Positions 33,614 through 45,077 of a DNA stretch of 64,000 bases are shown here, in pieces. The DNA lies in NCBI GenBank assembly GCA_028274465.1, contig CM051457.1:69600496-69664495 (forward strand), written 5' to 3'. The notes under the pieces are model-generated. The model did no database searches, was not told the DNA's origin, and saw nothing but the letters and a program-made list of their open reading frames with translations. The stretch's first letter is position 1. The number at the start of each line of letters is the position of its first letter. Both the position numbers and the translations under genes were made by a program. The stretch comes from Plantago ovata. Lineage: Eukaryota > Streptophyta > Magnoliopsida > Lamiales > Plantaginaceae.

Positions 33614-35258
33614 TGTTGGTCCCTTTAAACAACAAGAAAAGACTAGAGGGGGGGGGGGTGAATAGTCTTTTCAAACTTTCGTCGTTTAAAAACTTTCTCA
33701 GCAAGTACTTATTACTTTTCAGTAATGAGGTTGCTGATACTTAACTTTCTCAGCAAGCGTAAGTTACTTTACAGTAGCTTGGTTTGTTGATACTTAAAAT
33801 CAGAGAGCGGAAGTCTTTGAAACAATAAGTCCTCTTTCAGCAAGTAAAGAGATTTCAGCAAGTGAAGTGAGTGACTGTGTACAAACAGATATAATTTGCT
33901 GAAAGCTAAATGCAGTAAGTAAATCACACAAACGCCTTTATAGTGGTATCTGAGAGTGGCGTAATCTCTCAACTAATCCACTTTGTCCTTTCTAGGACTG
34001 AATCCACTAAGATATGATTGAGGTTCCTTACAATCTCCTATCTAAAGCGATTCAACAGAAACCAAAGCACACTTGCTTTGTCTCCAACCTAAACTAGAGA
34101 ACTCAACCTTGTTCTCCACCAAACTTGGTACTTTTAATCAGCAAAACTGTGCTCAATTGAGTTCCCCCTGAATATCACGCCTGAAAGGGTGTATTTTCAG
34201 TTAGAGAGTTTTGGGGTGAGATGACTTAATTATAACTTATTCAGTTACAACAAGTAATCTAAGAAACACAACTTGGAATACTTTGCAGTAAACAAGTTTG
34301 ATTGTTTCTGGTGTCAAGACTTGTTCTTGTTCGAAAGAAAGAACACTAAACTAATTTCTTAGCCAAGTTTGTTCTACTTCTTCACAAGTAGCTTTTTCAA
34401 GCTTTAAGTCTTGGAACGGATCAATGGCAGTAAGAGTGATTGAAGGTTTGTGAGTTTTTAAGCACAAGTGAGAGTTTGATCACGTTGTTGACACACTTCA
34501 ACTCTTTGCCGGATGACCTCTATTTATAGTGCAAGTAAGGAGCCGTTTGAATTTCAAATCCTAAGGCTTTTGTTCCTTAACATGTCACTATCTTGCTTTT
34601 GTACTTTCAACAGCGACTTTGTTTGTCTTCTAGTCTTCATGTCCTTTGTGTGTAAGCTTTGCATTAAATGCACATTTGAATAGAATTCAAACAGTAACAT
34701 TGGAGAGCAAATTCTCGTACATTCAGCAAGAGGTCACATATGTTTATCAGCAAGTGTTCAGTCTCAGTTTCAGCAAGCACAACCTACTCTGTCTTTCAGA
34801 TTTTCACTTATGCAATGTTGTTGCTGAACATTACACTTTCTGAGTAAACACGTGCCTTACCAGTCTTCAGCAATCTTCAAGGCTTCAAGTCTTCAAGTCT
34901 TCAAATCTTCAGATCTTCAAAAGTCTTCAAGATTCTTACCGGTTTCTTATTTGCTTCAATAATTTATTTGTAATAAACAAAATATATCTTCAGCAAATGC
35001 TTCAATAGGTCATTTTCTTTTCAGAAAATAAGATTCATTAAAGCTAAGCATCAATAAGATATTTTCTTTTCAGAAAATAAAATACATCATACGCAAAAGA
35101 AATAACTTATCTAAAACCTAACTAAGTCATCAGCAAACGTTCCTCTTTTACAATGTCCTTAAAATTCTAAATTCCTATGGACCTTAAGAGTACTAGTTAC
35201 TGGACTGTTCTTAATTTAACATGGTTAATTGTTCATCAAAATTACAAGATGCCTAACA
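33614..35258 (-). repeat. Antisense solo LTR of the F family, inserted in F RT
   Basis: 1645 bp reading, on the plus strand, TGTTGGTCCCTTTAAAC to TGCCTAACA: the inverse of the F LTR. Flanked by GATGG (33609-33613 and 35259-35263). TATA box at about 34527-34537 on the minus strand. With no internal region, it is the product of recombination between the two LTRs of a later insertion of the same family. Confidence 0.95.
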
Positions 35259-35263
35259 GATGG

Positions 35264-36065
35264 AATATTCATAAATCAAGCAAAGTATGCGAAAGAAATG
35301 CTCATAAAGTTTAGGATCAAAGAGGAAGAGAAACCTGAAAAGATCCCTATGAGTGTTGGTACCAAATTGGGCTATACTAAAGAAGATAAAAGTGTTGAAG
35401 AACACAAGTATAGGAAGCTCATTGGTTCCTTGTTGTGTTTAACAGCAAGTAGACCTGACATTCAGTATGCTGTTTGTGTGTGTGCAAGATTCCAATCTGA
35501 TCCAAGAGAATCACACTACAAAAAGGCAATTAAGATACTGAAATATGTCAAAGGTACAGTCAATGTTGGATTATGGTATCCTAAAGATTCAGGACTTGAG
35601 TTGGTAGGTTATTCTGATGCTGATCATGGAGGATCAACTCTTGATAGAAAAAGTACCTCTGGAACTTGTCAGTTTTGGGTACTAGATTAATATCATGGTT
35701 CAGCAAGAAACAAACTTGTGTTGCCAATTCATCTACTGAATCACATTGCGGCTGGATGTTGCACAGCTCAAATCCTATGGATTCAACAACAATTAAGAGA
35801 TTATGGTATTTCTGCAAAGAAAACACCAATCTTTTGTGATAATACGAGTGCTATTGCTATCACGCAAAATCCTAAGTTTCACTCTAGAACCAAACACATT
35901 GATATTAGACATCATTTCATTAGAGATCATGTGGAAAAGGGAGATATTGAGGTTGTGAAAGTAGGTACTGATGATCAACTTGCTGACATCTTTACCAAGC
36001 CCCTACCAGATAATAGGTTCGCAATGCTAAAGTATAACCTTGGATTGATTGAACTACCTCAATAA
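35264..36065 (+). pseudogene. End of reverse transcriptase and RNase H of element F
   Basis: Continues RT after the solo LTR with GIFINQAKYAKEMLIKF and KYRKLIGSLLCLTASRPDIQ. RNase H starts at YSDADHGGSTLDRKSTSGTC (about 35610-35670). A stop at 35688 and a shift precede the last part, which has CDNTSAIAITQNPKFHSRTK, HHFIRDHVEKGDIE and the closing LADIFTKPL typical of copia RNase H, ending at 36065. It removes the RNA template during cDNA synthesis. Damaged by at least one frameshift. Confidence 0.85.
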
Positions 36066-36254
36066 AAGATACATTTGGCAAAATGCTGAAACAGGTATTC
36101 AGCAAGCCAAAGTATTCTTACTTAAAAGCTCTGTCTACTAATTTCTTCTAAGAAATGATAGGTCACTACATGATTGCTGAAACAGGCATTCAGCAAGTAA
36201 TTCCTTCAAAACGGGTATTTGTTAGGAAACTTGATCACTTGCTGAGACGGGCAC
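36066..36254 (+). repeat. First part of palindrome array downstream of F pol
   Basis: Semi-palindromes of the form TGCTGAA-N7-TTCAGCA at 36084-36104 and 36175-36195, a decayed one near 36205-36222, and one starting at 36240 that is interrupted by element C. A 14-base copy of the LTR start, TGTTAGGAAACTTG, lies at 36220-36233. The array resumes at 41934. Confidence 0.8.
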
Positions 36255-37553
36255 TGATGAATGTGTATTTTACACTTTCATTTGAGTCTTTTTCACCTAT
36301 TTTAGCTATCCTCTAGTTTAATTTAGCTATATTTTAGTGCATTTTATTAGAATAGTGTCACGTTTCCCTTTAGTTTTTATTTTACAGGTTTTGGTTGAAA
36401 AACGAGGATTTCCGGGCAATTATATTGAAGTTGACAAGGAATTGGTGTTCCAGAAGCCTATTTGGAGTATCTGAAGGTTTCCGGATAGGATTTGGAGTCT
36501 AGGGGTCGAATATGGATGTTAGAAGGCCACTAGAAGTCGGAAACCGAGTCCGAAAAGGGGAAGAAATCCAAAAACGCGTCGAAAACGCGGAATATCTCGA
36601 AAAAAGGACGTGGGGCGAATCGTCCCAAACCAGGCGACTCGCCCGGTGTGTGGGGCCCTTCGCCCCACACAAATTCGAGGCCTATATATAGTTGCTCAGT
36701 TTTTCTCCGAAATTCATACTTTTCCAGACTTATTCTCTCACCTTTCTCTGTAGTTTTAGGTAGGAACTTCCCAGAGCCTGTTCTGGGGGTTCATAGCTTA
36801 GGAGATACTTTTTCCGAGCAGTTTGGAGCTTGTAAGATCACGATTCTTCAGAGACTGACAACCTTCGGTAACATTGTATCTTACATTTTTTCTACTTATT
36901 TTTATATATCTTTCAACATGTTTTCTTCTATGATTTCTGTTGATTTCAAGACAACTATGAGTAGCTAAACTTATCGTTGGTGATAGTATGTGAATTCTTA
37001 GCGAAGGGTTGATAATTATGCTAATGGCTATATCGCGCATTATACTCCGTGTTATTGCTTTATTTCTTTGATCTAGCGAAATCTATATCCTCGTATGTTG
37101 ATTAATTATTGCACACAATTAGACCGGTCTTCAACCTATGCATATCTATATCTTCGTAGTGTTGAATAATTACGGAACACAATTGGACAATTCTTTAGTC
37201 TTAGACCTATCAGAATCTATATCTTCGTAGTGTGTGATAATTGAAACAGGACAAGTTATTGATCAAAGATCTCCATGCAAAACAGAGGAATTTACGCATG
37301 ATTATTAACCCGTTATGCTTTGAAGGACCATACTATCACCAATCTCCATTATCTGTTAGAAAAACCTTTGCTATTTCGTTTGCTGTTTTTATATTCTTAG
37401 TTAAATTAGATAAAGCTAGTTATAGTCCTTAGAGAACGACACTCGAGGTCATTCTACTGCTACACTACGGTTTTCGTTGTAGTTGTGAATTGCCTGTGGC
37501 TAAATAACAAATTTATTTGATTGATCCGGAACTGACAATCCCACGGTTCATCA
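36255..37553 (+). repeat. 5' LTR of element C
   Basis: 1299 bp, TGATGAATG to GGTTCATCA. Palindrome cluster (36608-36665) immediately upstream of the TATA box TATATATAG at 36683-36691, as in the other Athila-type LTRs here. Confidence 0.95.
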
Positions 37554-37556
37554 AAT

Positions 37557-37575
37557 TGGCGCCGTTGCCGGGGAC
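37557..37575 (+). promoter_or_regulatory. Primer-binding site of element C
   Basis: TGGCGCCGTTGCCGGGGAC, three bases after the LTR; exact complement of the plant tRNA-Asp 3' end, as in Athila elements. Confidence 0.92.
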
Positions 37576-37829
37576 TATACTCCTTTTTCTGTTTAAGTTT
37601 TTTATATTTTCAGCATTCAATTCCCAGAACAGCTCTTGGATTGTCTCTCAGAAATTTCACTTTCTTGCCCTATTTCTTTCCTCCTATCTTCTTCAGTAAA
37701 TTCATCTAATCTGATCTTGGTTACCTTGCGTGTTTGTGCTCTCGAAATTTTTGGTTATATTGTGTTTGATTACGCTAATAGAACTAATTTTTAGTTTTGA
37801 GTTACTCTTACTACAGACATACATGTACG

Positions 37830-39157
37830 ATGTCCATGCGCTCTCGCATGACACCCCAATTCCCGCAGGTGAGGAGAGGATTATCCATATACCTGGAAGA
37901 CGAGTTAAGGAGGTATGAGGTGACGGAGTCCATGGTGAGGTACTTACCAAGGTACGAAGATGGAGTAGGGATAGACCCATGGAGTTTCATTCGATCCTAT
38001 GAGGAGGAAATAGAAAGAATTCCAGCAGAAGGGTTTACTAAGGACCAATTGTGCAGGAAACTATTTTCTTTTGCTCTTGGGTATGAGCCGAGGCGTTGAT
38101 TTGCAAGTTTAGAACCAGGATCGCTGAAAACTTGGGGTCAAGTAGTAGAGGAGTTCTTAGCGCGGTTCATGCCTTATCATGAGACGATTGCCTTACGTGA
38201 TAGGATCCAATATTTCGAGCAAGGAGAGTATGAGCAGTTTTGTGACGCCTACGAACGTTTTGAGATGTATAAACGTGAGTGCCCCCATCACCGTTTCAAA
38301 GATGGGGAGTTGATTTGGTGCTTCGTTGGTGGACTTCGTGAAGAGGAACGACTTAGAGTGGATCGGTTGAGCGGCGGTCTGGGAGAATGTACGGTCGACG
38401 AGGCAGAAGAAGTCCACCGTAAGTACGCCAGAGGTTCAACATAATCCGATGAGGTCATACCAATTCACATCACCGCAAAGGAAGTAGATCAAGGTGAAGC
38501 AGGAAGCTCATCCGAGGAGTATTTTGAAGCCGAAGAAATCAGTGAGGAAGATGAAATTGCACATGCCGAGCAAGTTGAAGATGACCTTCGTATAGCAAAA
38601 GTTGTTGAAGAAGTTGAAGTAACTGAGCATCTTACGGAAGAATTCAACTTGTTGAATTGTGCTGAAGTAGAAGAGGTTCGAGAACTTGAAGAGGAGAAAG
38701 GATTGGAAGGCGACGCCCCCTGGAAGTGGGGGGCGAGTCGCCCAGCATGGGGGGAGAACCGCCTCCCATGACCAGTGAGCTGGATGACCCCAGCTCCCCT
38801 GTTTCTTTACTCGTAGACATTCGTATCAATCCAAAGCCACTTCCTTCCGTTACTACTGAGGTTCTTAAGTACAAAAAGGTGAATCTACTCCTCCGAGGTG
38901 GAAAGCTTGACAAGCAAGATACACAGGAGCCACCACTAAACAAGCACCTCGATGAAGTCAAAGTGAATGTCCTCCTATTGATGAAGTCCTTATTGGATAT
39001 GCCTGCAAAGCAAACCAGTCCATTCACCATGGTGAGATCTTTGAAGTTTCCTAGGTCTCTTTGCTACATCGGACCAAGAGAATGGCGGCCACCGTGGGGA
39101 GGTACTCTTGAGTCCATTCTTGATTACTCAGCCGACCGAGGCCAAACCGTTCGGTAA
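37830..39157 (+). pseudogene. gag of element C, interrupted
   Basis: ATG at 37830 (MSMRSRMTPQFPQVRRGLS). The gag domain follows B gag closely: SFIRSYEEEIERIPAEGFTK, EFLARFMPYHETIALRDRIQ, YERFEMYKRECPHHRFKDGE. In-frame stops at 38097-38099 (TGA at a position where B has a tryptophan codon, IW) and 38442-38444 (TAA). An acidic segment follows, then the palindrome cluster (38708-38772), after which the frame changes. The remaining part to 39157 ends at AKPFGN-like coding shared with the 3' end of A. Nonfunctional. Confidence 0.82.
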
Positions 39158-40626
39158 CATCTAGTATCACTTTTTATTTACTCATTCTCTTTTGCTAGGG
39201 ACTAGCTTAAGTTCCATGAGGGGGATGGGATGTGAACCATGATGTTAAGTATTGTTTGGCTTTGTGATGTTGAGTATGGTATCCTGTTTTTTAATTGCAT
39301 TTGCACGTTTACCGCTTTCTTAGTTTTTAGGTTGCATACACTACATTCATCATAGGATAATCTTGCATGTTTTATATGGAGTTTATTGCCGATTTTTTTT
39401 TTGAACTTTTTTATTGGATAGATCAACTAACTATGCCATTAATCATATGCTTCATCTCTATGAATTTGTTTGAGGTTTTTCTCGCTTGGCTTGTCACATT
39501 TATGTATTGCTCTTAGTTAAGCTTGGTAGTCTCGACATCACTTAGTGGTGTTTTCTCTACTGCGGTTCACGAAGGCCTTTATAATAGGATGATGCATGTT
39601 AGGGTCTTATGGTTGTTTTCCCGAGTAATTATGTACCTAAGAGGCAACAAGTCTTCACCATGCTTTGAGATTGCTAAATGCCTAGGAAGGAGGTAGTGTG
39701 AGGTTGTTTGATCCTTTGTTTATAACCTATTCTTTCGAATAGGTTTGGGGAGGGGGTTACACCATCGTAAACTTGTTTTTCATTTTTCATTTCTGTGTTG
39801 TGAGTTTATTTTTCCTTTTCCATAAATTTTGTACTCCAACCTATTCTTTCGAATAGGTTTGGGGAAGTCGTGTGAGTCATTTTGTTTCTTTTTCGTTATG
39901 CTACTGCTGGCTAAAAAAATCGAAAAAAAAGAGAAAGAAAAAATTCCAGGAAAAAAGAAAAAAAAGAAGAAAAAACGACCCCAAAAAAGCAAAGAAGGGT
40001 CCAAAAAAAGAAAGCCAAATAGCAGTTTAGCAAAGTGTTGTGTCTCATTTTCCAATTTTTGTAATGTTCGTAATCGTGTTGTAATTTTCTATCTTTTCTT
40101 TTATTTTTGAGTGTCATCTGTTCTAGACCTCCATCGTCCTGCCATTTAGGAAGTGGTGAATAGCTTAAGACTTTGCTAAAGAGATGGGTAGAATAGGGGA
40201 GTGTTATCTTTTATAGGGAACCCTCCTTCGTTTGATGAGAGCCAGTTCTGGTTCGACCTATTTGAGGGAAAGTCTTAAACTTGGTGAACAACAGTAAGTC
40301 CTCAGTTTCATAGGCACGGGACAACCATTCGTATCTTAGCATGCTTCATTACGTCGTCACTGACTAGGTCCAGGTAGAGAATGTTACGAGAGACTATCTT
40401 GTCTTAACATAAGTGCTTATGTAGATGTGTATGAGTCAATCGAGACATCCTTCAACCTATATTCATGATTTGATTTGTATGGTTTTTGTTCATATGTTTT
40501 TTGATAGATTCAGTAGATTAGTTCATTTTATTTGGCATGAGACTCCATTTTATGTGTTGCATTGTTTTTTGCATTAGAGTCTAGCTTAGTTGCTTGAGGA
40601 CAAGCAAAGGTTCGGTTTGGGGAGTT
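39158..40626 (+). other. 3' noncoding region and polypurine tract of element C
   Basis: Homologous to the reverse complement of 302-1610 of A. It contains two copies of the hairpin AACCTATTC-TTTC-GAATAGGTT (39724-39745 and 39838-39859), each followed by TGGGG, a purine-rich tract of about 110 bases (39913-40020), and ends with the polypurine tract TTCGGTTTGGGGAGTT before the LTR. Apparent frames in the purine tract are low-complexity and not taken as genes. Confidence 0.8.
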
Positions 40627-41933
40627 TCATGAATGTGTATTTTACACTTTCATTTGAGTCTTTTTCACCTATTTTAGCTATCATCTAGTTTAATTTAGCT
40701 ATATTTTAGTGTATTTTATTAGAATAGTGTCACGTTTCCATTTAGTTTTTATTTTACAGGTTTTGGTTGAAAAACAAGGATTTCCGGGCAATTATATTGA
40801 AGTTGACAAGGAATTGGTGTTCCAGAAGCATATTTGGAGTATCTGAAGGTTTCCGGATAGGATTTGGAGTCTAGGGGTCGAATCTGGAGGTTAGAAGGCC
40901 ACTAGAAGTCAGAAACCGAGTCCGAAAAGGGGAAGAAATCCAAAAACGCGGAATATCTCGAACAAAGCTCCCGGGTGAATCGCCCGGGACGTGGGGCGAA
41001 TCGCCCCACACCAGGCGACTCGCCCGGTGTGTGGGGCCCTTCACCCCAACAAATTCGAGGCCTATATATAGTTGCTCAGTTTTTCTCCGAAATTCAAACT
41101 TTTCTAGACCTATTCTCTCACCTTTCTCTGTAGTTTTAGGTAGGAACTTCCCAGAGCCTGTTCTGGGGGTTCATATCTCAGGAGATACTTTTTCCTAGAT
41201 GTTTGGAGCTTGTAAGATCGCGATTCTTCGGAGACTTACAACCTTCGGTAACATTGTATCTTACAGTTTTTCTACTTATTTTTATATATCTTTCAACATG
41301 TTTTCTTCTATGATTTCTGTTGATTGCATGACAATTATGAGTAGCTAAACTTATCGTTGGTGATAGTATGTGAATTTTTAGCGAATGGTTGATAATTATG
41401 CTAATGGCTATATCGCGCATTATACTCCGTGTTATTGCTTTATTTCTTTGATCTAGCGGAATCTATATCCTCGTATGTTGATTAATTTTTGCACACAATT
41501 GGACCGGTCTTCGACCTATGCATATCTATATCTTCATAGTGTTGAATAATTACGGAACACAATTGGACAATTCTTTAGTCTTAGACCTATCAGAATCTAT
41601 ATCTTCGTAGTGTGTGATAATTGCAACAGGACAAGTTATTGATCAAAGATCTCCATGCAAAACCGAGGAATTTACGCATGATTATTAACCCGTTATGCTT
41701 TGAAGGACCATACTATCACCAATCTCCATTATCTGTTAGAAAAACCTTTGCTATTTCGTTTGCTGTTTTTATATTCTTAGTTAAATTAGATAAAGCTAGT
41801 TATAGTCCTTAGAGAACCACACTCGAGGTCATTCTACTGCTACACTATGGTTTTCTTTGTAGTTGTGAATTGCCTTTGGCTAAATAACAAATTTATTTGA
41901 TTGATCCGGAACTGACAATCCCGCGGTTCATCA
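40627..41933 (+). repeat. 3' LTR of element C
   Basis: 1307 bp, nearly identical to 36255-37553. The second base differs (TCATGAATG against TGATGAATG). Palindromes at 40970-41045, TATA box at 41064-41072. Confidence 0.93.
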
Positions 41934-42650
41934 GGCACTCAGTAAGAGAAAAACCTTAAAGATTGCTGAAACGGGTATTCAGACAATCAAAGATACTGAA
42001 ACAGGTATTCAAGTATCAAGGGAATATTCTGTGACGGGAACTCAGAAAAAGAGCAAAACTCATTTCTCAGATTTTACCAAAGGATATCTCAAGTACAAAA
42101 GAATTTACTAATACGGGAACTCAGAAATATCTTTTAAACTTAAGAAAATATGAGATATCTAAGTAAGGGGGAACTTTCAGCAAGTATCTAGGCTATTTAT
42201 GCAAACTCGCTGAAAAGATTCTTGTTTATTTCAGCAAGTAATCTAATCCCATAAAACTCGGCAAAATCAATTTGTGACGTTAATCGGGCACAGATAAACT
42301 CGTAACATGACATGAAATACAATCGTGGCCATTGATTAAAAGGAGTTATTGATCTAACGGTTAACATTTTCAAAGAGAGAGAGTGCTCTGACGGTTTTAG
42401 TTAGTGGGCCACTACGCATTCAATGCAAAGGCTCCACTAACGCCTTTGTTTCTCTATTTTACCCTTGCTGAGAACTCAAATCGATTGAGTTTCTCACACA
42501 TCAGAGACACTATATAAAGAAGGAGTTAGAGAAATGACAAAATTCTTTAACTCACATTTCCTTTCTCTGCAAATTTTAGCCTGAATCTACTGTACCTCCG
42601 GTCAAAAAGCAAACTATCTTTTTCGTACACATTTTCTCCTATATAAAGAA
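41934..42650 (+). repeat. Second part of palindrome array and leader of the F third ORF
   Basis: After the TSD the array continues: semi-palindromes around ACGGGTATTCAG at 41964-41984, 41994-42015, 42027-42047 and about 42102-42126. From 42180 to 42650 is AT-rich leader with no ORF; a TATATAAA at about 42511-42518 and the ATG at 42651 suggest, but do not prove, an internal promoter for the third ORF. Confidence 0.7.
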
Positions 42651-44708
42651 ATGGCACCGAAAAGACAATCCTCCAAGACCTCCAAGTCGTCTAAGGTTGA
42701 CAGTGCTGAGAAACACACTGCTCCGGTGACTACTCCGGCAACAAATACAGCGAAAGTTGTGTTGAAAAACGACAGAATCACCGAAAAACCCATGCCTCCT
42801 TCATATCTTGACACTACAAAGTGTGAGATGATGATGCAATGGGGTGGTTTTGCTAAAGAGAAGTATATTCGATACTTCTATGAACAAGAACTTGACGGTG
42901 ACAATGAAGAGGCGCTTGAATTTATCAAGCAGCAAGGCCTCATTCATTTTATAACTGCTCGCACTAAGCAAGTGAGCATGTTAGACACAATGGAGTTCTA
43001 CAACAATGCAGAAATCCAGTCCCTAACTGATAGTAAAGGGGTCACTGAAAAAGTGATCTTTACTACAGTTCAGAACACGCAAATCGTCCTGAAATGGACT
43101 GATTTAGTGGAAATCTTTCAGATTCCAACCACTGGAACTGAAGATGACGTCACTGCCACTGATGAAGAAATTGAAGCCTTCTACAGTGACGTCAGAAATG
43201 AGAAAATGAAGAAAGGAGAGATTTCTCCCGTGACTTGGACAAAGCACGTTAAGAGGAAGCATCTCTGCCATTCACTTGGTCTAGTAGCTCTACGACTAAT
43301 TAAAGTTTTGGACTCCAAAGTTGGAGGAATAGACCAAGTAGGCCTGAGAAGGTGGCCGCTGCTGATGCATATCTATGAGAACAAAACGGAGCTTAACTGG
43401 GCTAAGTACATTTTCAACAGACTTGTTGATTGTGTTACTAAGTTCAAGGTTAAGGTGGAAGACAACAAAGTCTCACCTTCCTTCCCAGTTATGTATGAAA
43501 TAAAGATATGCTATATCCTTGAACATTTCAGGATTCAGCTGAGAAACCCATTGCCAATCAAGAAATCTGTATGCAATGTGGGAAGAGCCTTCTACAAGCA
43601 GAATGTACCTAAGACTGCTGGCAAGAAACTTGAAAAATCTAAGAAGACAACAGCTGCAGATGTTGTCAGCACAAGTCAGCAAGAAAGGTATACAACAGCT
43701 GCAGATGTCACCACTCAGCAACTTAGAGATGAAACTGTTGTACATGGTGGTGACAGAGATGAAACTGCTGTAGATGGTGATCATGCTGACACTACTACAC
43801 CTGTTGCTGAAAATGCAACTACTGACGCCTCTGCTGGGAAACTGGAGAAATCCAAGAAGAAAAAGAGGAAAGCTGATGATGACACTCAGACTACAGCGTC
43901 ATCAGCAAACCCCGTCCCCAAGAGAAAAAGGACAAATAACCCAAGGAAGAAAACACTGGCTCACAAGTCAGTACCAATTGTCCATGATCTGTCGGACGAT
44001 TCCCAAGCAGTTGCTGAAAAGCAAACTCCAGTAGATGTTGACAAGGTGGTTACTAAAACGTATGCCAGCAATGTTGAAATGTTTGCGGAAGCCTTCAACA
44101 ATAAACTTAATGTTGATCCTTCTACTGTGAATAGACCACAAGGCAGTGGAAATGAAATTCCTGCCCAAGTCCCAGATATCTACATTGTAGATAATCTTGA
44201 TGACCCAACTCTGGAACCGGTTACTGATATCGCTGCAGATATAAGAACTGCGGCACTTGCTGAAGCTGTCGTTGCTGAACAAGAAACTCATCAGGTTGCT
44301 GAAGAACCAGTTGCTGAGACAGCAATGGTTTAAGTCCTAGAAGTTGCTGAAGAGACACAAGAAGCATTATTCGACGACGCATCTCGTGATGCTGAGAATA
44401 TTGGCCCCAGTTCACCAAAGACATCAATTGAAAAAGTCCAGCTTGTACTGGAAGCTTTAAGCCAACAGATGGAATTGGATATTGAAGAATCATCCAACAA
44501 ATCCATTGATGTTTTTATGACAAGCAGTGAGCTTAAGGGTCAAGATGCTTCTGCTCAACTTGTCATTTCAAAGACAAGGGAGATTGCTGAAACCGCGCAG
44601 CTTTCTCAAACAGAGCAAGCCAAGAAGTCTGCTGAAGAAACAGTCCCAGAAACTGAAGAAACTGTTAATGCTGAAAGGACTGAGCCATAACCTGTCCTTC
44701 TTCAGCAG

Positions 44709-45077
44709 GTAGATAACTCAACCATCAGTAAAACTTCATTTTCTGAAACTCATTCTTTTGCTAATATTATGATATCTCTACAGACTTCTCAAGATGCAAG
44801 TCAGATGGTTGTTGAAGCCTCTGCACCAGAATCAACACTTCCTGCTCAGCAGGTAGTTAAAGTTGTTGGTATTAAAACTAAGTTTGACAACTTAGTACTT
44901 GCATCTAACTCATATTTATTTCAGGATGAACAATTGGAGGATGCTACTCAAGCTCCTCAATGAATGGAAATTGTACAACATGAGCTTGCTGAAACTCAGC
45001 AGGTAATTCATGTTTCAGCTTTGGACTCTAAGACAATTATCCAAACCTCTCCTGATCTAAATAATATTCATTTTCAG
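44709..45077 (+). other. Three intron-like segments in the F third ORF
   Basis: Segments 44709-44783 (75 nt), 44853-44924 (72 nt) and 45003-45077 (75 nt). Each is preceded by CAGCAG, starts GTA, carries a CTAAT, CTAAC or CTAAA branch-like motif about 20-25 nt before its end, and ends in CTACAG or TTTCAG. All lengths are multiples of three and none has an in-frame stop. Spacing makes a tandem repeat of about 148 bp. Either real short introns or a repeated protein module. Confidence 0.5.

Larger units (their letters stand above)
36255..41933 (+). mobile_element. Element C: gag-only Athila derivative
   Basis: LTRs 36255-37553 and 40627-41933, TSD GGCAC on both sides (36250-36254, 41934-41938). 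PBS at 37557. The internal region has only a damaged gag (37830-39157) fused to the Athila 3' noncoding region (39158-40626), with no protease, RT, integrase or env-like ORF. Gag is of the B type while the 3' region matches A. It must have relied on enzymes of another element. Confidence 0.93.

Noticed and set aside
36084-42126. Regularly repeated palindromes as a CRISPR-like array
   Set aside because: Spacing is irregular, units are diverged and the context is a plant retrotransposon.
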